Below are positions 1-9,965 of a stretch of 64,000 bases of DNA, piece after piece. The stretch lies in NCBI RefSeq assembly GCF_000801105.2, contig NC_079516.1, forward strand, positions 28,867,643 to 28,931,642, in the 5' to 3' direction. Under the pieces are notes generated by a model, which saw nothing but the letters and a program-made list of their open reading frames with translations, was not told the DNA's origin and did not search any database. Origin of the DNA: Raphanus sativus. Its lineage: Eukaryota; Streptophyta; Magnoliopsida; Brassicales; Brassicaceae. The stretch's first letter is position 1. The number at the start of each line of letters is the position of its first letter. The translations under genes were made by a program, and so were the position numbers.

Positions 1-35
1 CAATACTCCATCTGTTCACATGAAAGACGATACAC

Positions 36-178
36 ATAACTCAGCCACATCATACAATTAAGTCAGTCACAACGTAAAACTAATTCAACACTATTTTAAT
101 ATAACTCGGCCGCGTTGTGTAAATATATCAGCCGCTATGAAACACATATTACTCAGGTGTTTCGTAAACATAACTCAG
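36..178 (+). repeat. Degenerate AACTCAGCC motif array, left flank of MULE
   Basis: Short imperfect copies of a motif near TAACTCAGCCGTAA recur every 20-40 bases, for example at 36-50, 60-75, 101-115, about 127-134 and 170-182. All read in the same top-strand orientation. The array lies directly downstream of the transposase reading frame, which is on the minus strand, and may be an intron or the element's 3' subterminal region. The same motif reappears beyond the other end of the gene. Confidence 0.6.
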
Positions 179-1309
179 TTACACCAAAGTAATTACCTTT
201 ACACCAAACTGCTTAGTGATAGCTATTCCAACACTCGTAGGGTGAATGGCCGGACCAACGTCGCCGAGAAAGTTCTTGTACAACTCTCCTAAAATATCTG
301 GTATTGCATGTCGACATCGATTAGAACGCTCAGTTGTAGAGCATGTATGTTTCGATTCGTAAATACAAACATAGAAGGCCGGGGATTCCCCTTTGGTAGA
401 AGCACGAACCCTCCAGATACATCCATCAATCCAACACTTAACAATGAATAATGTTCGGGTTGATACGTCTACATCATAATCAAATCGATCCTTCACTGTA
501 AGAAGTTTCAGTCGTCTCTCCAAATCGGCTTTACTCTCGTATCGTTGCCCTACCGCAAGATTTAGCGACGACATCTCCAACCTTGGAAGAACCTCCTCAC
601 TCTCTTTAGACCCGCTCATCGAGAAGTCCTGATATATCTTCTTGGGAGGTAGCGTTGGTGACTCTTGCTCTTCTGAAGGAAACTCACCGTATGAGCTGAA
701 GTTATCATCTTCAGATGACGCACCGTCCGAGTCGTCGAACATATCAAATCGGCTATCAAATTCATCATCTTCTTCGTTTTCTTTGCCTGTTTCATCTTCT
801 CCTCCTACATTCTGATTTTCTCCTTCCACAATACTAGAGCAATCAATCTCATTGTCCTCTTCTTCCTTCTCCGAATTGCAACCATCGTAACTCCCACTAT
901 AATTATCGTCTCTGGACTCAACTTCTGACGCTTCTACCTCTGAGCTAAAACTGAAGTTTGTTTTAGTCTTCTTTCTTGCTCTTTCATCCTTGTTCTCCGT
1001 AATCTCAAAACAAAGACGTAGTTGTTCGATTTTCTTTAGGGTTACAAAACCCTTCAACTGGCGAGTATTGGACACGTACACTGGTGGAGTGTCGTGCGCC
1101 ATTGTTTTCAATGATTTATTCGAGAACATGTAGCTTAGCTGAATATGATCACTCATTTCCAATCTGTAATCATCGAGAACAGACTTTGCGAAAACTTCAT
1201 ATGTAGAGTCCTCATCTAACCGGAGAACTCTACACCCTCTACTATCAGCGTTGAATACATATTTGTTTTTCTTAACCCAGTTACCGGAAACAATAATAAC
1301 CAGATCCAT
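179..1309 (-). CDS. MULE (VANDAL-like) transposase, N-terminal part
   Basis: About 376 residues from the ATG at 1309; a TTG two codons earlier is less likely. The opening MDLVIIVSGNW and the region to about residue 110 resemble the N-terminal domain of plant MuDR/VANDAL transposases. Residues about 125-215 are highly acidic (Glu/Asp/Ser runs). Residues about 250-365 match the MuDR DNA-binding domain, with spaced Cys and His residues in CWIDGCIWRVRAS and SKHTC. The DDE catalytic domain and SWIM zinc finger of a full transposase are absent. The frame stops at 179 just after FGVKV. An AAG|GTAATT at that point could be a splice donor, so the gene may continue by an intron beyond the window edge; otherwise it is a truncated copy. 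The protein would act in the nucleus on its own element's ends. Family assignment is firm, intactness is not. Confidence 0.75.
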   Translation of the reverse strand: MDLVIIVSGNWVKKNKYVFNADSRGCRVLRLDEDSTYEVFAKSVLDDYRLEMSDHIQLSYMFSNKSLKTMAHDTPPVYVSNTRQLKGFVTLKKIEQLRLCFEITENKDERARKKTKTNFSFSSEVEASEVESRDDNYSGSYDGCNSEKEEEDNEIDCSSIVEGENQNVGGEDETGKENEEDDEFDSRFDMFDDSDGASSEDDNFSSYGEFPSEEQESPTLPPKKIYQDFSMSGSKESEEVLPRLEMSSLNLAVGQRYESKADLERRLKLLTVKDRFDYDVDVSTRTLFIVKCWIDGCIWRVRASTKGESPAFYVCIYESKHTCSTTERSNRCRHAIPDILGELYKNFLGDVGPAIHPTSVGIAITKQFGVKVITLV

Positions 1310-1479
1310 AACCAACTGAGAGAGATGAAGAAGATAAATAACGGGTATGAAAAGGGAGGAATATGAACAGGCTGATTAAAACCTGGTTTTGAAGTTCTTT
1401 CGTTACTGATGACATGGCAAATCCGAATTGATGACATGGCAGCTGACATGTAAAATTGTTTTTTCAGCCACCAAAAGAA

Positions 1480-2010
1480 TATATAACTCAGACACCCTAA
1501 GTCAGTCCTCATGTACTGAGTAAGTCTGCCGAAACGTGGATACTAGTTCAGTAATTAATCTTTTTCGATAACCCAGCTGTAATTATGATGAAATACAATA
1601 AGCCAACCATATCGTTTAACAATTCAGCCGTAAAACAATGTTATTCTAGTAATTAATCTTTCGCTAATAACTAAGCCGTAATAAAACTGAATTTCCTGTT
1701 AAACCAACCAGTTTCGGCTGATTTATACAACTCAGTCGTCAAATATCCCATAACCCAGCCATTCGGTGTTCATTAACTCAGCCGTGTCTTTACTACGATT
1801 CAACCAAATTTTCCGGAAATCAACCCATCGATGGTTAAGTCAGCCATAATGTCTGTATGTAAGTCAGCCGTCGTCCAATAACTCAACCAGATTCATATAA
1901 CTCTACCCTTACGCGTGGTTTACTTATCGTCTTAAATCAACCTTTTTTACTAAGTCAACCATTTTCTATAATTCAGCCGTAACTTATACGTATACCAGCC
2001 ATAACGAAAG
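1480..2010 (+). repeat. Degenerate AACTCAGCCGTAA motif array, right flank of MULE
   Basis: At least fifteen imperfect copies of a 12-14-base motif are visible upstream of the transposase start, such as AATTCAGCCGTAA (about 1621 and 1972), AACTAAGCCGTAA (about 1670), TAACTCAGCCGTG (about 1774) and AAGTCAGCCGTC (about 1862). Nearly all have the same orientation as the copies at 36-178. The 1310-1480 stretch before the array holds the presumed 5' leader and has few copies. From 2010 to about 2280 no gene is visible; a possible element edge there was not resolved. Confidence 0.6.
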
Positions 2011-2280
2011 ACATATTCTTTTACGGCTTACTTAATGAAAACAAAGATGCGTATTCCTACGTGTCGCCGGATTTTTGCTTATGTGGCGTTAAAAAGTAAT
2101 GTCATTCTCGTAAATACGTTTTTTCTCATAACGTGGAGAAAAGGCACGCTTGGCATTTAGAAAATGCCAGTAATAAAAAAAAATTTGTATGGTTCTGGTC
2201 ATAATTCCTAAAATATATAATATCTGAGCAAAATTCCCTATATTTTAAGGGCAATTGACAATAAATACCATGAAAAACTA

Positions 2281-2475
2281 GAAGAATGACAATATTACCA
2301 CACAACATATTCGGGAAGAAAAACAATATATTCGGGAAGGTAAAACATATATTCGGGAATGGTTTCCCGAATTCCAAAATAGCATGAAAAACACATTCAG
2401 GAAGAAAAAAACACATTTTCAGGAAGGAAACACACATATTCGGGAATGGTTTCCCGAATGGTATTCTTGAAATTA
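2281..2475. repeat. ATTCGGGAA-type short repeats
   Basis: Near-copies of ACATATTCGGGAAGG and of the longer form CATTCGGGAATGGTTTCCC occur about six times at uneven spacing in A-rich sequence. The inner part (GGGAA...TTCCC) is a small inverted repeat, so the tract can fold locally. The open frame across it is only a translation of the repeat. From 2476 to 2922 the DNA is AT-rich and no gene or repeat is recognised. Confidence 0.55.
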
Positions 2476-2927
2476 CAAAACTTTGTGTGCTATTATTGTC
2501 CAATAAAATTTTTTCATGCTATTTAAGTCTTTATCTCATATTTTAAACATACATATTCCACATTTTGTCCAACGCGTGAATATATTGGTTAATAAATGCT
2601 TAACGCCAGACTTTTTGTTTGGTTTTACATTTGGGTGATAAGGTTTTTCTCCTTTATCCCGTAGTGTATACTTCGTCGATTTTTATCTTTTGCCCAAATT
2701 ATTGCTTTCCAAACTATCTATTTTTGACCTTTATATATTTTTATTCGAACAAAACTGAGTTCGACATGTGACTGTGAGTAGATAATGATATAATGTTTAC
2801 TATGACAAAATTTCGCCAAACAAGCCACCAGAAAAATAATAGAAGGAGCAACTTCTCAAAATTTGGTTCCAACAATCTCACATGAATAGAATTGCATGCA
2901 AAACACATGCAATCAATCATAAGATTC

Positions 2928-3616
2928 TGTTGGATAAGCTTCATTCAGAGCCGTGCTTGTAGTACAACTAAAAAGGCATTTGCCTTAGGCCTCCTAGAGA
3001 TTATGAATTTTAGGGCTCCTTATGATGGTTAATCACTCCTGGTATAATGGTTTTAGTGTCTTAATAAATGTGTTTTCACCTGAGTTAAATCTTTTTTTAC
3101 TCATGTTTTCCTTATTATTTTTCTTACCTTAACAAACATTTTAACAATTTTTTATTTTATTTTAAAGAATAACTATATTTGTTTCTTATACCAAAAAAAA
3201 TTAGTTGTTTGTAGAAAAGAAACAACAGTTTTATAAGAAATTTTTTAATGTTTAATTTTTCTCTGTAGTTCTTTTACAAACTATGTATAATTTAAAATTT
3301 TATAACTACTTCTTTAGAATTTGTAAAAAAAAAAAAAATCAAATTTGCCTTAGGCCTCAGAAATCCCTCGCACGGCACTGGCTTCATTGCTTAGACAACA
3401 AGTTATTCTAAAGTAAGTTGGGTAACAAATACTAATAAGTTTAGGATTAAGCTAAGATTTCCTAGATCAAGTTGTAATAGGATAAAGCTAGGTTTTCTAT
3501 TACCTATATAAAGAGATCTAATGTAAGATGATCATAAAGAAGTTAAGTAAAAATAATAAAACAGAGCAAACGTTTTATTAAAAACAGAGCAAAACACAAA
3601 CACATCGGTTACTTTA
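2928..3616 (+). repeat. Copia 5' LTR, split by a MITE
   Basis: Begins TGTTGGATAAGC and ends TTACTTTA, the same ends as the 3' LTR. Bases 2946-3388 (a 435-bp insert plus the second copy of its 8-bp target duplication) are foreign; the remaining 246 bp align without gaps to 7770-8015. A TATA-like CCTATATAAAGAG lies about 110 bases before the LTR end. Confidence 0.92.
2946..3380. mobile_element. hAT-type non-autonomous MITE nested in LTR
   Basis: 435 bp with terminal inverted repeats CAGAGCCGTGC and, at the far end read inverted, CAGTGCCGTGC (10 of 11 match). It is flanked by a perfect 8-bp duplication GCTTCATT at 2938-2945 and 3381-3388. CAG...CTG ends with 8-bp duplications are the hAT signature. 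Subterminal TTTGCCTTAGGCCTC sequences sit near both ends. No coding sequence. The uninterrupted 3' LTR is the empty-site control. Confidence 0.92.
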
Positions 3617-3618
3617 TT

Positions 3619-3630
3619 TGGTATCAGAGC
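3619..3630 (+). promoter_or_regulatory. Primer binding site of Copia element
   Basis: TGGTATCAGAGC two bases after the 5' LTR is complementary to the 3' end of initiator methionine tRNA, the usual primer of plant Copia elements. Confidence 0.9.
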
Positions 3631-3673
3631 GAAGGTTATCATCGTGTCAGTACAAGCTTGATACGAGGGAGCT

Positions 3674-4563
3674 ATGGTGGATTCAAAGGCGGTGATAGAC
3701 GCAAAGGCTGTGGGGCAAAGAGAGGCTGTTCCCAGCACTGTTGTCTGTCCTATGTTGAATACGACAAACTACACCTTTTGGTCTAAAAGAATGAAATTAC
3801 TTCTAAAGGTTCATAAGGCCTGGGATGCAATCGATCCTGGAAGTGAAGAAGATGAGCAGAACGACCTGGCAACTGCACTACTATTTTTCAAAGCTTACCA
3901 GAAAACTTGGTTCTGCAAATCGGAGAAGATGATACTCCAAAGGTAATTTGGGAAGCTATCAAGACAAAGAATCTTGGTGCAGAACGTGTAAGAACGGCGC
4001 GTCTACAGACCTTATCAAACGAATTTGATCGACTAAGAATGAGCGATTCAGATACTATTGATGCTTTCTCTAGTAAGATAACTGAACTCACCTCAAAGGC
4101 GGCCTCATTAGGACAAAGCATTGAAGAATCCAAGGACGTAAAGAAGTTTCTTGACAGTTTACCTTTGAAATACATTCACATGACAGCATCACTGGAACAA
4201 ATGCTAGACTTGAATACAATTTCATACGAAGATATCATTGGTAGACTCAAAGCTTTTGAAGAACGCATAAAGCATAAAGAAGCTCAAGAATCTCAGAGTC
4301 AACTAGGAAACCTTCTGTACTCTAGCTCCAACTCGTTTGAACAGCAAGATAATTCGAGAGGGAGAGGAAGAGGACAGAACCAGAGTCGTGGATGTGGAAA
4401 CAGAGGTAGAGGCCTTGGTAGAGGCAATTCACAGGAGAGGAACAAGGAGAAGAGAGATTACTCGCAGATTGTGTGCTTCAATTGTAAGAAGAAGGGTCAT
4501 TTTGCTTCAGTTTGTCCCGAGAAGAAACAAGATGATCAAGAACTGAACGTTGCAGAAACATAG
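3674..4563 (+). pseudogene. Copia gag, frameshifted
   Basis: The ATG at 3674 starts a gag polyprotein (MVDSKAVIDAKAV...) that loses frame at the T run 3884-3888. The continuation in the other frame runs to a TAG at 4561-4563. The second part shows the UBN2/gag helical region, an Arg/Gly-rich stretch (RGRGRGQNQSRG) and a CCHC zinc knuckle CFNCKKKGHFASVC near 4473-4514. In an intact element gag would form the virus-like particle and bind the RNA. The TAG separates it from the downstream protease frame. In intact relatives gag and pol are one frame, so the stop is probably a mutation. Confidence 0.88.
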
Positions 4564-5694
4564 AAAGCCGATATTGCCTTACTTATGCATGAAGTTGTCT
4601 TCCTGAATGAGGAAAAGATCACGTTGAAGTCACTCGAGAGTAGCAAGAACGATGAAGGAGTCTGGTACTTAGATAACGGTGCCAGAAACCATATGACTGG
4701 TGAAAGATCGTTCTTCTCAGAGCTCAACGAGAAGATAAAAGGGAAGGTTAGATTCGGAGATGGTTTCTATATCAATATTGATGGCAAAGGGTCCGTATTG
4801 TTCGAAGCAAAGACTGGTGAGCAGAAGCTTCTCACTGATATATATTATCTTCATGAGCTAAAGAGTAACATAATAAGCTTAGGACAAGCTACGGAACAGG
4901 GCTGTGATGTAAGATTGAAGGATGATTATCTCACAATGAGAGATCATAATGGAAGGCTACTTGCAAGAGTTCAAAGAGGTTCAAACCGAGTGTATAAGTT
5001 ATGTCTTAAAGTTGGTAAACCTACCTGTTTGCACGCAAAGATTGAAGAGACATCGTGGAGATGGCATGCAAGACTTGGACATATCAATTTTCAGACGATG
5101 AAAGATATGTCTACTAAGGAGATGGTAGTTGGTTTACCAGAGATTAAAGGAGACAACCAACTCTGCGATTCTTGTCTAGTTGGTAAACAAACCAGATTGT
5201 CTTTTCCTCAAGCCACAGCCTACAGATCATCACAGATTCTTGGCCTCATCCATGCTGATTTATGTGGTCCAATATCACCAGCTACACTCGCAAGCAATAG
5301 GTATATCTTTGTAATAATAGACGACTGCAGAAGGTATATGTGGTCTATATTGTTAAAAGATAAAGGACAAGCGTTTGAAAATTTCAAATCATTCAAGATG
5401 TTTGTCGAGAAAGATGTTAACAAGAAGATAAGGACTCTGCGAACTGATAGGGAGGTGAAATCACTTCAAACGAGTTCCAAGAGTTTTGTAACAACAACGG
5501 TATAAGGCGTCATCTGACTGCTCCTTACACACCGCAACAGAACGGCGTCATCGAGAGAAGAAACTGTACCTTGATGGAGATGACGCGAAGCATGTTGAAG
5601 GCTAAGGATGTTCCTAACTATATGTGGGGTGAAGCGGTCAGACATGCAACATACCTGATCAATAGAGTGCAGTGCCTACACGAGCTTTGAAGGA
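4564..5694 (+). pseudogene. Copia protease, GAG-pre-integrase and integrase, broken
   Basis: Reads through WYLDNGARNHMTG, the pepsin-like protease motif with DNGA kept but the usual following Ser replaced by Arg. Then comes the GAG-pre-integrase zinc module (RWHARLGHIN, CDSCLVGK) and the integrase core starting HADLCGP. One G has been lost at the G run 5450-5452, shifting frame inside the second catalytic Asp region (LRTDR). The continuation, with the catalytic Glu in PQQNGVIERRN, is in another frame. A further 5-base insertion near 5668-5672 breaks the join to the next block. No functional integrase can be made. Confidence 0.88.
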
Positions 5695-7779
5695 TCAGAC
5701 TCCATATGAAAGTCTAAGAGGAAGAAAGCCGAGTGTGGGTCATATAAAGGTCTTTGGTTGCGTTGCACACGCAAAGGTTGACTATGTTCACCTAAAGAAG
5801 GTTGATGATAGGTCACACTCTCTAGTCCATCTAGGCATTGAACCTGGAACTAAAGCCTATAGGCTTTATAACCCTAGTACGAGAAAGATAACAGTAAGCA
5901 GAGATGTGATTTTCAGAGAAGACTCGTCTTGGAATTGGAAGGGAGAAAAGCAAGTTGATAATCAAGTGGAAAGCAGAGACTCGGGAATGTTTAACTTGTC
6001 TTGGGGTGTTACTAATGATGAAGGTTGCGGTCCGTTCACTGTTAATAACCAACAAGGAATCAATGTACAAGTTGAAGAACAAACAGAGGAAACAGAGCAA
6101 GTCGAAACAGAGGCTGAAACAGAGCTTGTTTCCATTCCTGAGCTACGACGATCAACCCGAGAGACCAGACCTCCTACTCACCTCAAAGATTATGTTATGA
6201 TTGCAGACACTGAATGTGAGATGTTACTTCTCATTCTCAATGACGAGCCGATCAACTATAAGGAAGCAAGTAAAGACAAACGATGGAGAAATGCTTGTTC
6301 AGATGAGATTGACTCTATAAATAAGAACGAGACATGGATCTTGATTGAGAAACCACCAGGAGTAAAAGTCATTGGACTTAGGTGGGTTTTTAAAATCAAG
6401 AGAAACACAGATGGTACGATTAACAAGTTCAAATCTAGACTCGTTGCAAAAGGTTACGTACAAGAACTTGGTGTTGATTTTGAAGAAGCATTTGCTCCTG
6501 TAGCACGACTTGAGACCGGCTCTTAACCGGACTAGCAGCTGCGAATCAATGGGAAATTCATCACATGGATGTCAAGACAGCGTTTCTACACGGTGAACTA
6601 AACGAAGATGTTTATGTATCTCAACCGGAAGGATTTGAAAAGAAGGAAGAAGATCATAAAGTTTTCAAATTATCAAAGGCTTTATACGGTCTGAGACAAG
6701 CTCCTAGAGCTTGGAACACTAAGCTAGATCAGATCTTGAAAGGCTTGAAGTTTGCAAAGTGCTCTAAGGAAAGCTCCGTGTACCGTAAGCAAAGTGGAGA
6801 ATCACTCTTGATCGTAGATATATATGTAGACGATCTCTTTATAGCGGGAGACTCGATTGCATCTATCAAAGAATTCAAAGCATCGATGTCAAACAAGTTT
6901 GAGATGTCTGATCTGGGAAAGCTAAGCTACTATCTCGGTATTGAAGTAAGACAAATGCCTAACGGAATAGAGATCAAACAGGAAGCACGCTTGGATACTT
7001 GCAACTCGACTTTAATACCTTTGGAGTTTGGTCTCAAACTGTCCAAAGCAACAGAAGAACCAGAGATTGATGCAACTATCTACAGAAGAAGGATTGGCTG
7101 TCTCAGGTACCTCCTCCATACAAGACCCGACGTTGCCTTCTCGGTTGGACTACTAAGCAGATACATGCATTCTCCGCGAGAATCACATGGCAACGCTCTT
7201 AAGCAAGTATTAAGATATCTGTGAGGTACACTTGGTTACAGCTTGGTATACAAGAAAGGAGGAACTAAGAGACTTGTCAGTTATAGCGACAGCAGTCATA
7301 ACACTGACATAGACGATGGTAAGAGTACTACTGGTCACCTATTCTGCTTTGGAGATACACCTATCACCTGGTGTTCACAAAAGCAAGAGATCATTGCTCT
7401 CTCATATTGCGAATCCGAGTTTGTTGCTGCTACAGAAGCTGCTAAACAAGCCATTTGGCTTCAAGATTTGTTGAGCGACATCACAGGAAGAAAGGGTGAG
7501 AAGACATTGATCAGAATCGATAATAAATCAGCTATTGCATTAACAAAGAATCCGATCTTCCATCGAAGAAGCAAGCACATCCACAAGAGGTTCCATTTCA
7601 TATGGGAATGCATTGAGAATGATCAACTTGATGTAGAACATGTCCCTGGCAAGGAGCAACTTGCAGATGTACTCACAAAGGCCTTGGCGAAGTTACAGTT
7701 CAAAGAGATGCGGGAGAAGATCAGTGTACAAGACTTAACCCATAAAGACATGAAGTTTAAGAGGATGAATGTTGGATAA
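5672..7779 (+). pseudogene. Copia reverse transcriptase and RNase H, broken
   Basis: The integrase C-terminal part (PTRALKDQTPYE...) leads into reverse transcriptase. WVFKIKRNTDG and RLVAKGYVQ lie near 6385-6465 and the catalytic YVDD near 6823-6834. Frame is lost near 6515-6525, just before the LLTGLAAANQWEIHHMDVKTAF block, and a TGA interrupts the sequence at 7222-7224. About ten residues expected near EARLDTCNST appear to be missing. RNase H follows with Asp/Glu motifs SYSDSS, YCESEF and IRIDNKSA and the C-terminal DVLTKAL. The last codons overlap the start of the 3' LTR. Confidence 0.88.
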
Positions 7780-8015
7780 GCTTCATTACTTAGACAACAA
7801 GTTATTCTAAAGTAAGTTGGGTAACAAATACTAATAGGTTTAGGATTAAGCTAAGATTTCCTAGATCAAGTTGTAATAGGATAAAGCTAGGTTTTCTATT
7901 ACCTATATAAAGAGATCTAATGTAAGATGATCATAAGGAAGTTAAGAAAGAATAATAAAACAGAGCAAACGTTTTATTAAGAACAGAGCAAAACACAAAC
8001 ACATCGGTTACTTTA
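7770..8015 (+). repeat. Copia 3' LTR
   Basis: 246 bp, TGTTGGATAAGC to TTACTTTA, intact and followed by the target duplication GATTC. A weak purine-rich stretch (AAGAGGATGAA) just before it serves as the polypurine tract. Confidence 0.93.
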
Positions 8016-8149
8016 GATTCAACGTACGGATTTTTCAGAGCAAAGTCGAAAAATATTAGGGGTAGGGTACATGATGTATTTGTCATAATTTTTTTATTTT
8101 ATTTGTTACTTTAATTCCATTTTCGGGCTTTGTGAAATAAGAACACAAG

Positions 8150-8400
8150 AACAACTCTTTCGATACGCAAGACCTTAATTCGATGTTTTAATTTCAACTC
8201 ACAATGGAGTGTAACTCCTACGCACTTGGAAGCACAAAGCAAGAAAAGCAGAAGAGAAAAGTTGAATTATAAGAACACAAGAACAATGTTTTTAATACGC
8301 AAGCCCATTACACAAAGTTTGATTTTCAATTGACAATATGGAGTCACAACTCCTACACACTTAGATAGTACAAAGAAAAAAAAGGGGAAACGTAGGATCT
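8150..8400 (-). repeat. 3' flank of a glycine-rich gene copy, partly duplicated
   Basis: Two imperfect copies of the same stretch (8150-8232 and 8268-8370) match, inverted, the conserved 3' flank found after the glycine-rich genes at 15290-15480, 24410-24590 and, inverted, 25600-25800. A recognisable core reads TAGGAGTTGTGACTCCATA in the gene's own direction. This marks 8.15-8.85 kb as an old family member on the minus strand. Confidence 0.6.
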
Positions 8401-8843
8401 TCCTCCTCCAACCATCATCATTATGTTTGACACTACCGCCATACTCTTCCTCCTCCTCCACCTCCTCCTCCTCCTCCTCCCCATCGTCCTCCTCCTCCTC
8501 CTCCTCCTCCTCCTCTTCCTGCTCCTCCTGCTCCTCCTCCTGCTCCTGCTCCTCCACCTCCTCCCCCTCCTCCTCCTCCCCCCCCATCCTCTCTCTCCGT
8601 CTCCTCCTCGTTGTCCTGGTAGCCCTCCTATTCCTCCTCTTCCTCCATGTCCTGGTCCGTCTTGTCCTCTTTGTCCATCTTCTCCTCGTTGTCCTCCTAT
8701 TCCTCCTGTTCCTCCTTGTCCTCCTCTTACTCCTCCTCCTCCTCCTCCTCCTCCGCCTCCTCCTCCTCCTCTTACGCCTCCTCCTCCACCCATTGGAGGA
8801 ACATAGCACCAATTACAGCCATTAAAATACCAGTAACCGCCAT
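8353..8843 (-). pseudogene. Diverged glycine-rich gene copy, collagen-like tract
   Basis: Fourth and most diverged member of the glycine-rich family. The ATG at 8843, aligned with the starts of the other copies, now opens only a 23-residue hydrophobic peptide (MAVTGILMAVIGAMF...) ending at 8772. Another minus frame reads NGGYWYFNGCNWCYVPPMGG followed by a long Gly-rich, Gly-x-x collagen-like tract (GGQGGTGGIGGQRGEDG) that turns Arg-rich towards 8400. All six frames are open because the tract is a near-pure GGA/TCC repeat, so openness is no evidence of coding. The sequence beyond 8850 matches the promoters of the other copies (TTTTCATTAGAAAGG, GGGTTAGCGT), but the TATA box is lost. It may instead be a real Gly-rich protein with an upstream exon. 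Confidence 0.4.
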
Positions 8844-8997
8844 TGTTACCTGATTGACATATTCTTAAATCCTTAGAATTTCAAGTTAGCATGTATTTGA
8901 AAGTAATGAAGGAAACCATCTCTTAAACAGAATTTTCATTAGAAAGGCCAATTGATGAAACTTATGGAACAAGGGGTTAGCGTCTATTATTGTAATA

Positions 8998-9669
8998 CAC
9001 TACAAAAAAAATCTCTATTTAAATCCTAAAGTTTCAAATTAAAGCTTTTATTAGAGTTTAGGATTATTTTTTATAATATAGTTTCAAATTATATACATGA
9101 TTTAGTAAGGAAGATATTTTATTAGTGTTTAGGTTTCAGTGTTATGATTAATATAGGGTTTATGAGTAGATTTTGAAGTATTGTAAAAATTATAATGAAA
9201 TATGGGTCGAATATAATAGAACTATGTCAATTATATTGTATTGATGTATAAATAGATGTCGTAAAAATAATAATTGTATATAATTTATTCATGGATAAGT
9301 AATGTAAATTTCATAATGTATTAATGTATGATTATAATAATAGGATTTAATCTTTTAAACATTTCAAACAGAAAAAAAAATACATAATTGTGTTTACATT
9401 GTATTTTATAACAATTATAATGTTTATTTTTTATAAACATTTCAAACTTAAATCAAAGAGTTAAAGTAAATTTATGGTTTAAGCTATAGATAAAAACCAT
9501 AAATTTTTGGTAGGATATGAAATTAGACGAATTTTTATAACCATGTGACTATGTTTACGTTATGGCAAATCAAAGAAGCCAATTTCATCTGAAAATTCGT
9601 AGGAAACAGCTATTTCCGAAGAGTTTCCGTCAAAATTAGCCGTCGGAAATAGACATTATTTTTGTAGTT
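8998..9669. mobile_element. CACTA-like non-autonomous element
   Basis: Starts CACTACAAAAAAAATC. The far end read inverted is ACTACAAAAATAATGTC, continuing similar (both pass through TCTATTT), giving imperfect terminal inverted repeats of about 20 bp. The outermost right-hand base is changed (GTAGTT instead of GTAGTG). Subterminal repeats of the TTTCCGACGG/CCGTCGGAAA kind lie at 9600-9655. No coding sequence; the 3-bp target duplication is not preserved. Confidence 0.6.
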
Positions 9670-9692
9670 AGAATGCTTACAATAATATGATG

Positions 9693-9800
9693 ACATTGTG
9701 GAAGCACCGTGGTCTACTGATCAAGGATTTAAAAGCTTTTACACCTGATCTGAGTTCGAATCACCGAGAATGCGCTTTCTTGCAGATTATTAGTGTATAT
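9693..9800 (+). repeat. tRNA-like SINE fragment
   Basis: GTGGTCTACTGATCAAGG resembles a pol III box A, and GAGTTCGAATCAC, 45 bases later, resembles box B (GGTTCGANNCC). The spacing and context (leading GAAGCACC) suit the head of a tRNA-derived SINE. Tail and target duplication are not identifiable. Confidence 0.4.
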
Positions 9801-9804
9801 CAAT

Positions 9805-9965
9805 GAACTTTCTGTATAGTTTGAATATTTTGAGTGTCAGAAATGAAAGAAAGTAAACCTCCTTAAATAGATTTTTTCATTAGAAAGATTAATGGTACGA
9901 AGGTTAGCGTGTAGTATTGTTACTTTGAAACCTTGGTCAATGGTACGAAGGGTTATCACGTTTAG
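9805..9965 (-). promoter_or_regulatory. Orphan promoter copy of the glycine-rich family
   Basis: Read on the minus strand, this stretch matches the promoter of the glycine-rich genes (ACGCTAACCCTTCGTACCATTGACC..., TTTCTAATGAAAA, CACTCAAAATATTCAAAC). The coding part that should follow near 9800 is absent. It lies 1 kb from the diverged copy and is probably a broken tandem duplicate. From about 9965 to 10850 the DNA is AT-rich with only degenerate AAGTTGGGTC-type repeats and no gene. Confidence 0.5.

Larger units (their letters stand above)
2928..8015 (+). mobile_element. Copia LTR retrotransposon, complete structure, coding decayed
   Basis: Two LTRs of 246 bp each (after removing a nested MITE from the 5' one) bound a Ty1/Copia-type gag-pol. 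The element is flanked by the 5-bp duplication GATTC at 2923-2927 and 8016-8020. A methionine-initiator-tRNA type primer site follows the 5' LTR. Domain order is gag, protease, integrase, reverse transcriptase, RNase H, the Copia order. The LTRs differ at 6 of 246 positions by eye (about 2.4%), most of them A/G changes, implying a fairly recent insertion. At least four frameshifts and two in-frame stops make it non-autonomous now. Confidence 0.95.

Noticed and set aside
2126..2503. 125-codon minus-strand frame
   Set aside because: It is the ATTCGGGAA repeat translated (FGKPFPN units). No domain, and the ends are arbitrary.
8267..8853. Five overlapping long open frames, including Ser-rich, Leu-rich and Arg-rich proteins on both strands
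   Set aside because: All are translations of one near-pure TCC/GGA repeat, which lacks stop codons in every frame. Only the relation to the glycine-rich family is supported by flanking sequence.
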